Below, in pieces: positions 33,599-41,527 of a DNA stretch of 47,826 bases. The stretch covers positions 1 to 47,826 of the forward strand of contig JAKSKH010000015.1 in assembly GCA_024401855.1 (NCBI GenBank), in the 5' to 3' direction. Every line of letters begins with the position of its first letter. Position 1 is the first letter of the stretch. A program made the position numbers and the translations under genes. Under the pieces are notes generated by a model. That model had not been told where the DNA came from. It was given only the letters and a program-made list of their open reading frames with translations, and did not search any database. The DNA comes from Bacteroidales bacterium (lineage in GTDB: Bacteria > Bacteroidota > Bacteroidia > Bacteroidales > UBA932).

Positions 33599-35617
33599 AT
33601 GAACAAAATTTTTAAATCTTTAGCGATGATAATGGCTGTTTCCGCTGTTTCATCCTGCAATCAGCAGGAAAGTGTTCCTGCCATCAATCAGGAGAATTTT
33701 GACCTTACGGTTTCTCCCGGTGAAGATTTCTACCGGTACACAACGGGCGGCTGGCAGAAGAACAATCCTCTGAAACCCGAGTATTCCCGTTATGGCGCTT
33801 TCGATGTCCTTGCCGAGAATAACGAAATCAGGCTCAACGAACTTTTCGACGGTCTTTCCAAATCAAAAGCCGCAAAAGGTACCGTGGAACAGAAGATTGC
33901 CGACCTTTATCTCATGGGTCTGGACTCCGTCCGTCTCAATAACGAAGGTGTTGCCCCTGTTATGCCTTACTTCAATCAGCTCGAGGCTGTAAGGACCATC
34001 GAAGACTTTGCTTATGCTACCGCCAAATGTGCCGGATACGGAGTCGGCAGCATCTACGGCACCTATGTCGGGGCCGATCTGATGGACAGCAACAATCAGA
34101 TTCTTTACATAGGCGAAAGCGGACTTGCAATGCGCAACCGTGATTACTATCTTCTCCCCGAACATCAGGCCCTCAGGGATGGATACAAGGATTTCCTCGA
34201 GAAAATATTCTCCCTCGCCGGCTGTGAAGACGCTGCGCAGAGGGCATCCGATGCCTATGATGTAGAGATGGAGATCGCTGTTCCTTTCTGGTCAATGGTC
34301 CAGCAGCGTGACGTGGAAGCCCAGTACAATCCCATGTCAAGCGAGGAACTGTTCAAGGCATACCCCAACATTCATTTCGATACGGTATTCGAGGTTCTTG
34401 GAATTCCCGCACAGGAAAAGCTCGTTGTTGAAGAACCCTCATATTTTGCCGCCATCAACGAAATGTTGGAGACCATAGATCCCGCCAAGCTCAGACACTA
34501 TCTACAGGCCTCGCTACTGAGTGATGCGTGCGGAAGTCTCAATGATGAAATGTATGCGGCCAGCTTCGAATTCTTCTCAAGGCAGATGGCTGGTGTCCAG
34601 GAGCAGAAGCCCCGCTGGAAGAGGGCTATGAGGACTCCCAACTCCCTTCTTGGAGAGGCTGTGGGTGAGATGTATGTGAACAAGTATTTCCCCGAGGCTG
34701 ACAAGGAGAGGATGCTTCAGATAGTCAGGAACATCCAGGCCGCTCTCTCTGAGCACATCGACAATCTCGAATGGATGAGTGATGAGACCAAGGCGAAGGC
34801 TCAGGATAAACTTTCCGCCTTTACCATCAAGATAGGATATCCGGACAAATGGAAGGATTATTCAACTCTTGACATCGATTCTTCCAAGAGCTATTACGAA
34901 AACCTGCTGAACGCATCCGCCTGGTATGTCCGTGACAACATGTCCAAGCTCGGACAGCCTGTGGACAAGGAAGAATGGCATATGACTCCCCAGACAGTCA
35001 ACGCATATTACAATCCCACCACTAACGAAATCTGCTTCCCCGCAGGTATTCTTCAGTCTCCTTTCTATAATTCCGCTGCAGATGATGCAGTCAATTACGG
35101 AGCGATAGGCGTTGTTATCAGCCATGAGATGACCCATGGTTTCGATGACCAGGGACGTCTCTTCGACAAAGACGGCAATATGAACAACTGGTGGACAGAA
35201 GCTGATGCCGAGGCCTTCAAGACCAAGACACAGAAACTCGTTGAGCAGTTCAACCAGGTTGAAGTCCTCCCCGGAGTATTTGCAAACGGTGCCGCCACTC
35301 TCGGCGAGAACATAGCTGACCAGGGCGGTCTTCGCATAGCATACACCGCAATGCAGAATTCTTTTGCCGGCAATCACCCCGAGCCCGTTGACGGTCTGAC
35401 CGCCGAACAGCGTTTCTATATTGCCTATGCTACGGTATGGGCCCAGAACATCACCAAGGAGGAAATCCAGAGAAGGACACTTGTGGATGTTCACTCAATA
35501 GGGGAGAACCGCGTGAACGTTTCTGTCCGCAACCTTCAGACTTTCTTCGATGCTTTCGGAATCAAGGAAGGTGACAGAATGTGGCGTCCCGAAGAGGAGC
35601 GTGTCGTAATTTGGTAA
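33599..35617 (+). CDS. M13-family zinc endopeptidase lipoprotein (neprilysin/PepO type)
   Basis: A 672-residue metalloendopeptidase, probably lipid-anchored (lipobox VSSC, Cys20) and acting on peptides in the envelope. The M13_N domain covers about 35-420 and the catalytic M13 domain about 470-670. The zinc motif HEMTH is at 509-513 and the third ligand Glu570 lies in TLGENIAD, with Asp574 next. Length and motifs are complete. It has its own promoter and converges on the mannosidase gene with a 15-base gap in which I see no terminator. Peptide release from glycoproteins would suit the neighbouring locus, which is inference. Confidence 0.94.
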   Translation: MNKIFKSLAMIMAVSAVSSCNQQESVPAINQENFDLTVSPGEDFYRYTTGGWQKNNPLKPEYSRYGAFDVLAENNEIRLNELFDGLSKSKAAKGTVEQKIADLYLMGLDSVRLNNEGVAPVMPYFNQLEAVRTIEDFAYATAKCAGYGVGSIYGTYVGADLMDSNNQILYIGESGLAMRNRDYYLLPEHQALRDGYKDFLEKIFSLAGCEDAAQRASDAYDVEMEIAVPFWSMVQQRDVEAQYNPMSSEELFKAYPNIHFDTVFEVLGIPAQEKLVVEEPSYFAAINEMLETIDPAKLRHYLQASLLSDACGSLNDEMYAASFEFFSRQMAGVQEQKPRWKRAMRTPNSLLGEAVGEMYVNKYFPEADKERMLQIVRNIQAALSEHIDNLEWMSDETKAKAQDKLSAFTIKIGYPDKWKDYSTLDIDSSKSYYENLLNASAWYVRDNMSKLGQPVDKEEWHMTPQTVNAYYNPTTNEICFPAGILQSPFYNSAADDAVNYGAIGVVISHEMTHGFDDQGRLFDKDGNMNNWWTEADAEAFKTKTQKLVEQFNQVEVLPGVFANGAATLGENIADQGGLRIAYTAMQNSFAGNHPEPVDGLTAEQRFYIAYATVWAQNITKEEIQRRTLVDVHSIGENRVNVSVRNLQTFFDAFGIKEGDRMWRPEEERVVIW

Positions 35618-35632
35618 TACAGGGACTGACGG

Positions 35633-38600
35633 CTAGATGATCCCGTTCAGAAGATCTATCTTGCCGTCGTCTATGATTTTCAGGATGAGTTCGCCGAACA
35701 GAGTATTCTGCCAGGCGAACCATTCTCTTGTAAAGTGGGCCGGATTGTCCACGTGGAAGGATTCGTGCATGAATCCGCATCCGGCATCCGTTGTCATGAG
35801 CTTGATTATGCAGTCCTGTATTTCCTTGTCATCCTGTGAGGTGAATGCCCTCATCATATAACTCATGGGCCAGATATAGTCGTTTCCAATGTGCGGTCCG
35901 CCTATACCTTCACCGGCCGCTCCCTTGAAATGATAGGGGTTGCTTCCGCTGAGCACGAAGCGGCGGGTGTTCTGGTAGATGGGGTCGTTAATGTCAACAT
36001 CTCCCAGATAAGCCATTCCGAGGAGCGAAGGAACATTTGCGTCATCCATCAGGAGATGGTTGCCGAATCCGTCAACCTCATAAGCGTAAACCTTTCCGAA
36101 TTCCGGAGTGTCCACCACAGCATATTCCTTCAGCGCTTTCTCAACCTCGTCCGCCAGACTGCGGCATTCTCCTGCCATTTCTGAATTGCCGTTCACCGTT
36201 TCCAGGATTTCAGCAGCCTTACGCAGACTTGTGACTGCGAAGAAGTTGGACGGAACCAGGAAATCCATGACTGTGGAGTCATCTGAAGGACGGAAAGACG
36301 ACACGATAAGCCCTACCGGCTTTACGGGGTTGCCGTATCCGTAATTGCTCTTCATGTCGTATTGAGCGTCGCAATTTCTGGTAAAGTAGTACGGCCCGCG
36401 GTTCTCTTTGCGCTGCTGCTCGCGGAATGTCTTGAGAATCTTGCCCATCGCTTCGATCCAGGTCCGGTCAAAGATTGAACCGTCTCCGGTCTTCTTCCAA
36501 TATGCATACGCCAGACGGATGGGATAGCAGTCCGAGTCTATCTCCCACTTGCGTTCGTGCAGTTCCGGTTTCATTTCCGTATTGTCATCCATCCAACCGG
36601 TACCGGTGGGACCTATGTTGAAAGCGTTTGCATAAGGGTCTATGCATATGCATTTGAGCTGCCTGCGTATTGTCCCTTCAAGCATCGCCTTTATTTCGGG
36701 GTCGTCCGCAAAGCGGAGGTATGGCCATACCTGAGCCCCGCTGTCGCGAAGCCACATGGCATGAATGTCTCCGGTATAGACGAAGGTGTCGGGGTTTCCG
36801 TTGCCGTCATCTTCGGTGAAGTGTACGGTGGTGTCCAGAGTGTTTGGGAAACAGTTACTGAACATCCACGCAAGGCGGGGGTTGGTGAGCTGCGCCTGAA
36901 CTTCCCTGATAGTGTTCTCTATGGAATCATCTGTGAAGAGCCTGTCTTCCGGAGCGGGACGCTGGCAAATGTATTCTTCCGGTTCTTCAGCGCAATACCA
37001 CAGAGCGGGTTCGCTTCCCATTACAAGGGTGAGCTCCCCTCCCGCCATTATGTCTTCGTAGCTGATATAACCTTTTGTATAGGGGCGACCGTCAAGATAT
37101 ATTCTCTGGATATATCTGTTCTCTTCGGAGTTGTCCTGAGCCACGATTCTGAAGGTCCTTCCTTCCTTTACCGCGATGTCCACGCTGTCAAAGAGGGGGG
37201 AACCGAACCAATAGCGGCCTCCGGCAGGCTCCACCTGATAGAAGCCCATAGATGAGAGGATATACCAGGCGGACATCTGTCCTACGTCCTCGTTTCCGCT
37301 CAGACCGTCTTTTGTTGCGTGGTACATCTCGTCGCAGGTGCGTCTTACCAGTTCAGCGGTTTTCCAAGGCTGGCCGAGCATCCCGTACAGATAGAGGATA
37401 TGGTGGCTCGGTTCGTTTCCGTGGGCATACTGGCCGATGAGTCCGGAGATGTCGGGAGAAGCGTTTTCTCCTTCAAGCACGGAACTTACCAGGAAAAGTG
37501 AGTCGAGCTTCTGGATGAGGGCCTCCCGTCCGGAGAAATGGCGGTCTATATTGTTGTGAACGTGATGACGGTATGACTTGAAGCATTCCGCAAGACCGTC
37601 GATATCGTGGGGAACAAGCCAGGTGTACTGCCACGCGTTGCCTTCTGTGTAGTCGTCGGCACGGTGATTTGAATGGAAGGGGCTGAAGGGCTCGTTGAAT
37701 TTTCCGTCAACCCTCACACCGCGCATGAATCCGCTTTCGGGGTCGAAATGTCGTTTGTATGATTTGCTTCTCTGCAGGAAGTACTTGTAGTCTTCTGTCC
37801 TGCCAAGTTTCCTTGCGGCCTGTGCAATAGCCCAGTCCGCTATTGCGTATTCCATTTCGTAGGCGACAGACTCGTTGAAGATGTCGCAGGGTATGTACCC
37901 GTATTTCATTCTGAGGTCCTGTCCGCGGTCAGGCCTCATTGCAGATGCCTTCATTGCCGCGAAAGCCCGTTCGATGTCGAATCCGTCGAATCCTTTGAGA
38001 ATGGCGTCGGCGACTACCGGGATTCCGGGATTGCCCACCATACAGTCTGTCTCGCAACCCATGAGATGCCATACGGGAAGTTTGCCCTGCTTGTCAAAGA
38101 TGTCCAGGAAGGTGTTGATTACGTCATTCTCCCTGTCTGCGTGTATTATGGTGTACAGCGGCATCTGTGCGCGGTAGGTATCCCAGAGTGAGAATGTGGT
38201 GTATTTGTCGGGCTGTCCGCAGTCACTGAAAAGCGAAGGCGCAATCATGCTGTGATACATTGCCGTGTAGAATATTTTCTTTGTGTCTTCGTTCTTCGTC
38301 CCGACTTTGATTTTGGAAAGTTCCTTTTCCCAGGCCTTGTCCGCCGCTCTGCGGACCGCTTCGAAATCCCATCCCGGCAGTTCCGCTTCCATGTTCGCCG
38401 CTGCGGCATCAGTGCTTTCCGGTGAAAGCGCGACTTTCACCATAACCTTTGCACCTTCCGGGAATTCGAAACGCCAGAAACCCTCCGCACATTTTTCTGA
38501 GGAAGTGAAATCCTCCGAGAACTCTGCCGCGAAGTACTGTTTCTGATTGTCTGCCCATCCTGTGGAATGACGGTGTCCGATGATGTGCCTGCTGTCGATA

Positions 38601-39151
38601 ACCGTAATGTCTCCGTCTGTCAGTTCGTCCCAACAGCCTCCGTTCATGAGGTTGAATACGAGTGATGCTGTTCCGCTCCCACCGGGGAATGTGTAGCAGT
38701 GAAAACCAACACGTGCGGTTGCGGTCATTTCCGCAAGCACTCCGGATTTCTTCAGCCGGACCTTGTAGTAACCCGGAACGCTTTCTTCCCCGCTTCTGTC
38801 TGCAACGTCCGCCAGTCCGGTCCTTGAATATTCAACGTCTTTCGCCGTTACCGGCATCACGGTTACATCGAAGAGGTCGCCGATGCCTGTTCCGCTCAGA
38901 TGTGTGTGGGAGAATCCTATTACGCTGGAATCGCTGTCATGGTACCCTGAACACCAGTCCCAGTCCGTGGGGATGCTGGTGGGCCCGAGCTGAACCATTC
39001 CGAAAGGAACGTTTGCGCCCACGAAAACATGTCCGTGGCCTCCTGTTCCGATAGATGTGTCAACGTAGGATGTCAATTTTTCCGGTTTCTTGGCGGGGGT
39101 GCAGGCGCAGATGATTGCAAGTGCGGCGAGCAGAAGGGTTTTATTGCGCAT
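35633..39151 (-). CDS. GH92-GH125 fused exo-alpha-mannosidase lipoprotein
   Basis: A 1172-residue lipoprotein (lipobox ending ICAC, Cys17) made of two mannosidase modules. Residues about 25-720 are GH92, Ca2+-dependent exo-mannosidases of varied linkage: DTSIGTGGHGHVFVGA at 31-46, the acid candidate Glu434 in EMEYA and GNEDVGQMSAW at 619-629. Residues about 738-1165 are GH125, metal-independent exo-alpha-1,6-mannosidases: DIHAMWLRDS at 795-804, IDSDCYPIRLAYAYW at 871-885 and TREWFAWQNTLFGEL at 1141-1155. Both modules look full length with their signature segments intact, and there is no frameshift between them. One protein could thus remove several mannose linkages in turn. It is transcribed divergently from the transglutaminase-like gene through a palindromic promoter region. 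Confidence 0.9.
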   Translation of the reverse strand: MRNKTLLLAALAIICACTPAKKPEKLTSYVDTSIGTGGHGHVFVGANVPFGMVQLGPTSIPTDWDWCSGYHDSDSSVIGFSHTHLSGTGIGDLFDVTVMPVTAKDVEYSRTGLADVADRSGEESVPGYYKVRLKKSGVLAEMTATARVGFHCYTFPGGSGTASLVFNLMNGGCWDELTDGDITVIDSRHIIGHRHSTGWADNQKQYFAAEFSEDFTSSEKCAEGFWRFEFPEGAKVMVKVALSPESTDAAAANMEAELPGWDFEAVRRAADKAWEKELSKIKVGTKNEDTKKIFYTAMYHSMIAPSLFSDCGQPDKYTTFSLWDTYRAQMPLYTIIHADRENDVINTFLDIFDKQGKLPVWHLMGCETDCMVGNPGIPVVADAILKGFDGFDIERAFAAMKASAMRPDRGQDLRMKYGYIPCDIFNESVAYEMEYAIADWAIAQAARKLGRTEDYKYFLQRSKSYKRHFDPESGFMRGVRVDGKFNEPFSPFHSNHRADDYTEGNAWQYTWLVPHDIDGLAECFKSYRHHVHNNIDRHFSGREALIQKLDSLFLVSSVLEGENASPDISGLIGQYAHGNEPSHHILYLYGMLGQPWKTAELVRRTCDEMYHATKDGLSGNEDVGQMSAWYILSSMGFYQVEPAGGRYWFGSPLFDSVDIAVKEGRTFRIVAQDNSEENRYIQRIYLDGRPYTKGYISYEDIMAGGELTLVMGSEPALWYCAEEPEEYICQRPAPEDRLFTDDSIENTIREVQAQLTNPRLAWMFSNCFPNTLDTTVHFTEDDGNGNPDTFVYTGDIHAMWLRDSGAQVWPYLRFADDPEIKAMLEGTIRRQLKCICIDPYANAFNIGPTGTGWMDDNTEMKPELHERKWEIDSDCYPIRLAYAYWKKTGDGSIFDRTWIEAMGKILKTFREQQRKENRGPYYFTRNCDAQYDMKSNYGYGNPVKPVGLIVSSFRPSDDSTVMDFLVPSNFFAVTSLRKAAEILETVNGNSEMAGECRSLADEVEKALKEYAVVDTPEFGKVYAYEVDGFGNHLLMDDANVPSLLGMAYLGDVDINDPIYQNTRRFVLSGSNPYHFKGAAGEGIGGPHIGNDYIWPMSYMMRAFTSQDDKEIQDCIIKLMTTDAGCGFMHESFHVDNPAHFTREWFAWQNTLFGELILKIIDDGKIDLLNGII

Positions 39152-39169
39152 AATTATATGTCTGATTTA

Positions 39170-39198
39170 CAAATATAGACAAAAAAGGTCTATATTTG
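39170..39198. promoter_or_regulatory. Divergent promoter palindrome with two TATATTTG boxes
   Basis: The arms CAAATATAGAC (39170-39180) and GTCTATATTTG (39188-39198) are a perfect 11-bp inverted repeat around seven bases (AAAAAAG). Each arm contains a TATATTTG -7 box pointing outward: minus 39177-39170 for the mannosidase, plus 39191-39198 for the transglutaminase-like gene. The gaps to the two ATGs are 18 and 25 bases. Confidence 0.65.
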
Positions 39199-39223
39199 AA
39201 GATATTTCTATATCTGTCATAGT

Positions 39224-41527
39224 ATGAAAAGATTTTCACTGCTGTTTGCGCTTTGCGCACTGCTTTCTCTTTCTTCCTGCGGGCCGGCGAAGTCCCCGAA
39301 GGAGAAGTATGTCGATTTCCTTTACGGATGCATGCCGCTTCCCGACAGTCTTATATATCCGCGTTCTTGGTGGGAAGCCAACGTGGACAAGACACTTGAA
39401 GTAAGGGAAAAAATGAACTGGGGTGTGCCGGAAAGGGAGTTTGTTCATTTTGTGCTTCCTCTCAGAGTCAACAACGAAGGTCTTGACGACTTCCGTACCA
39501 CTTATGCCGATTCCCTTTGCGACAGGGTGCAGGGATTGTCAATGGAACAGGCGGTCCTTGAGATAAACCACTGGTGCCACGAGCATGTCACTTATCAGCC
39601 TTCCGACGGCCGTACCTCCGCTCCCATGTCAACAATACGGTATGGATTCGGACGTTGCGGTGAGGAATCCGTTGTTACCGTGGCCGCTCTCCGCGCGGCA
39701 GGTATCCCCGCACGTCAGGTCTATACTCCCAGATGGGCACATACCGATGACAACCACGCCTGGGTTGAGGCATGGGTCGACGGTACCTGGCATTTCCTCG
39801 GGGCCTGTGAACCGGAGCCTGCATTGGATATGGGATGGTTCAATTCACCTGTTTCGCGCGCAATGCTCCTTCATACGAACGTATATGGAGATTATGACGG
39901 ACCCGAGGATGTGATTCGGAGGAATGCCGTATATTCCGAAATCAACCTCATACGCAATTATGTTCCCGCAAGACGCACTGTCGTAACAGTCAGGGATACT
40001 GAAGGAAATGCAGTCCCCGGCGCTACCGTGGAATTCAAGATATACAATTACGCCGAATTCTATTCTGTGGCTGAATATACCGCCGATGACAAGGGGCAGG
40101 CCGCTCTTGACATGGGCCTCGGAGACATGATGGTCTGGGCTTACAAAGGCGATTCGTTCGGCCTTGCCAAGGCAAGTTCCGAGTCTGCCGAGGTTGTTCT
40201 CAACCATAAGTTCGGAGAGAGCGTGAGCATGGACTTCCATATCGTCCCTCCCGTTGACAATCCTCTTCCGGCCAATGCTACAGAGGAGCAGGTTGCACAG
40301 AATGCGGAGCGTCTCAAGAAGGAGGATGCCATCCGCAACGCCATGCATCAGGGTGTTGTGAATCAGGATGTGCTCGATGCGTTCATCGATGAATTCAAGG
40401 ATGATCCCGCAAAGGCCGCGGCGGCGAATACCGTTCTTCGCAGCATCACCCCCAAGGACCGCAGGGACATCACCATCGATGTCCTCGAGGATGCTGTCTC
40501 AGATATAAGCAATCCCGACCGCTACGTTCTTTCGCCCCGCATAGAACTTGAAAAGCTCATTCCTTTCCACAGCGAAATCCGTGAGGGTCTTGCGGGCAGC
40601 GTGAAAACTTATCAGGAGGCGCTTGCGTGGGTTAAGTCCAACATCCGCATCAATGAGACCCGCAATCCCCAGAAGTTGCGCATTCCTCCCGTTGCCGTAT
40701 GGCGCGGACGTGTCTGCGACAGGAACTCGCTGGGTATCTTCTACGTTGCAGTCTGCCGCGCGATAGGCATTCCCGCCCGCATTTCCTGGCATAACGGTAA
40801 TGTTCAGGTATGCCCCGACGGGGAGTGGCTTGACGTCAATCTGGATGAGGAGGTCGCAAAGGCAAATCCCCGCGGATATCTTGCACTGGATGCATCAGAT
40901 GCCGGAATAGCTATGAAGGACGCATATTTCGGACGCTTCTCCATCGCCAAGATAGAAGACGGTCACTGCCGCCTTATGGATTACGAGTATTCTGAAGAAC
41001 AGCCTTCGGACAGGACCGCTCTCGAAGAAGGATACTATATGCTCGTTTCAGGAACACGCCTTTCTGACGGCAGCGTTCTCTGTCACGTGCAGACCTTTAA
41101 CGTCGTCGAGAATGAGACCGTGTCCCAGAAGCTTGTCCTCTGGCCTGCGGAAGGTCAGGGCGAAAAGGCCGGAGAGGGGAGTTTCATCGTCGCCCGCCTT
41201 GCAGAGAACGGCGAGCCTACTACACATGCCCTCCGTCAGTTGGAGTCAGCCGCTGAAGTCCTCAATGCCTGGGGTGGCGAAATAAGACTTTACGGTCCCA
41301 CTGAGGCAAGCCTTGATTTCTATAAGGGTTTCATTTCAGAACTCAAGAATGTCTCCTATTCAGTAGATGCTGACAATACGGTTCTTGAAAACATTCAGAA
41401 ACAGTGCAGCGGTGATGTCCGTTACCTTCCTTTCGTCGTTCTCAGGAATGCAAATGAAAAAGCCCTGTATTTTTCACAGGGCTATAACACTTCGTTGAAG
41501 GAAGGTCTTACTCAGACTGTCCGTTAA
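39224..41527 (+). CDS. Lipoprotein with tandem transglutaminase-like domains
   Basis: A 767-residue lipoprotein (lipobox SLSSC, Cys19). The first transglutaminase-like domain (about 105-220) has Cys145 in GRCGEES and His178 in DNHAWVEAW. At the third triad position, usually Asp, the text reads GACEPEP (about 193-199), so Glu196 may stand in. An Ig- or CarboxypepD-like domain follows (about 248-320). A second transglutaminase-like copy near 460-545 keeps Cys497 and the segment AVCRAIGIPAR (compare ALRAAGIPAR) but has no histidine at the active position, so it looks inactive. A beta-rich tail ends the protein. The same fold is used by eukaryotic peptide:N-glycanase and by proteases. The target is unknown. 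Its last 20 bases overlap the GH20 gene. Confidence 0.82.
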   Translation: MKRFSLLFALCALLSLSSCGPAKSPKEKYVDFLYGCMPLPDSLIYPRSWWEANVDKTLEVREKMNWGVPEREFVHFVLPLRVNNEGLDDFRTTYADSLCDRVQGLSMEQAVLEINHWCHEHVTYQPSDGRTSAPMSTIRYGFGRCGEESVVTVAALRAAGIPARQVYTPRWAHTDDNHAWVEAWVDGTWHFLGACEPEPALDMGWFNSPVSRAMLLHTNVYGDYDGPEDVIRRNAVYSEINLIRNYVPARRTVVTVRDTEGNAVPGATVEFKIYNYAEFYSVAEYTADDKGQAALDMGLGDMMVWAYKGDSFGLAKASSESAEVVLNHKFGESVSMDFHIVPPVDNPLPANATEEQVAQNAERLKKEDAIRNAMHQGVVNQDVLDAFIDEFKDDPAKAAAANTVLRSITPKDRRDITIDVLEDAVSDISNPDRYVLSPRIELEKLIPFHSEIREGLAGSVKTYQEALAWVKSNIRINETRNPQKLRIPPVAVWRGRVCDRNSLGIFYVAVCRAIGIPARISWHNGNVQVCPDGEWLDVNLDEEVAKANPRGYLALDASDAGIAMKDAYFGRFSIAKIEDGHCRLMDYEYSEEQPSDRTALEEGYYMLVSGTRLSDGSVLCHVQTFNVVENETVSQKLVLWPAEGQGEKAGEGSFIVARLAENGEPTTHALRQLESAAEVLNAWGGEIRLYGPTEASLDFYKGFISELKNVSYSVDADNTVLENIQKQCSGDVRYLPFVVLRNANEKALYFSQGYNTSLKEGLTQTVR
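41457..41483 (-). terminator. Possible terminator of the GH20 gene inside the opposing coding region
   Basis: An 8-bp perfect stem (41461-41468 with 41476-41483) around a seven-base loop. Read on the minus strand, the hairpin is followed by TTTT (41460-41457). It lies 25 bases beyond the GH20 stop, within the last codons of the transglutaminase-like gene. Confidence 0.55.

Noticed and set aside
35748-35757. TCCACGTGGA palindrome resembling the core of parS
   Set aside because: It matches only about 12 of 16 positions of the parS consensus, lies inside the mannosidase coding sequence and is far from parAB.
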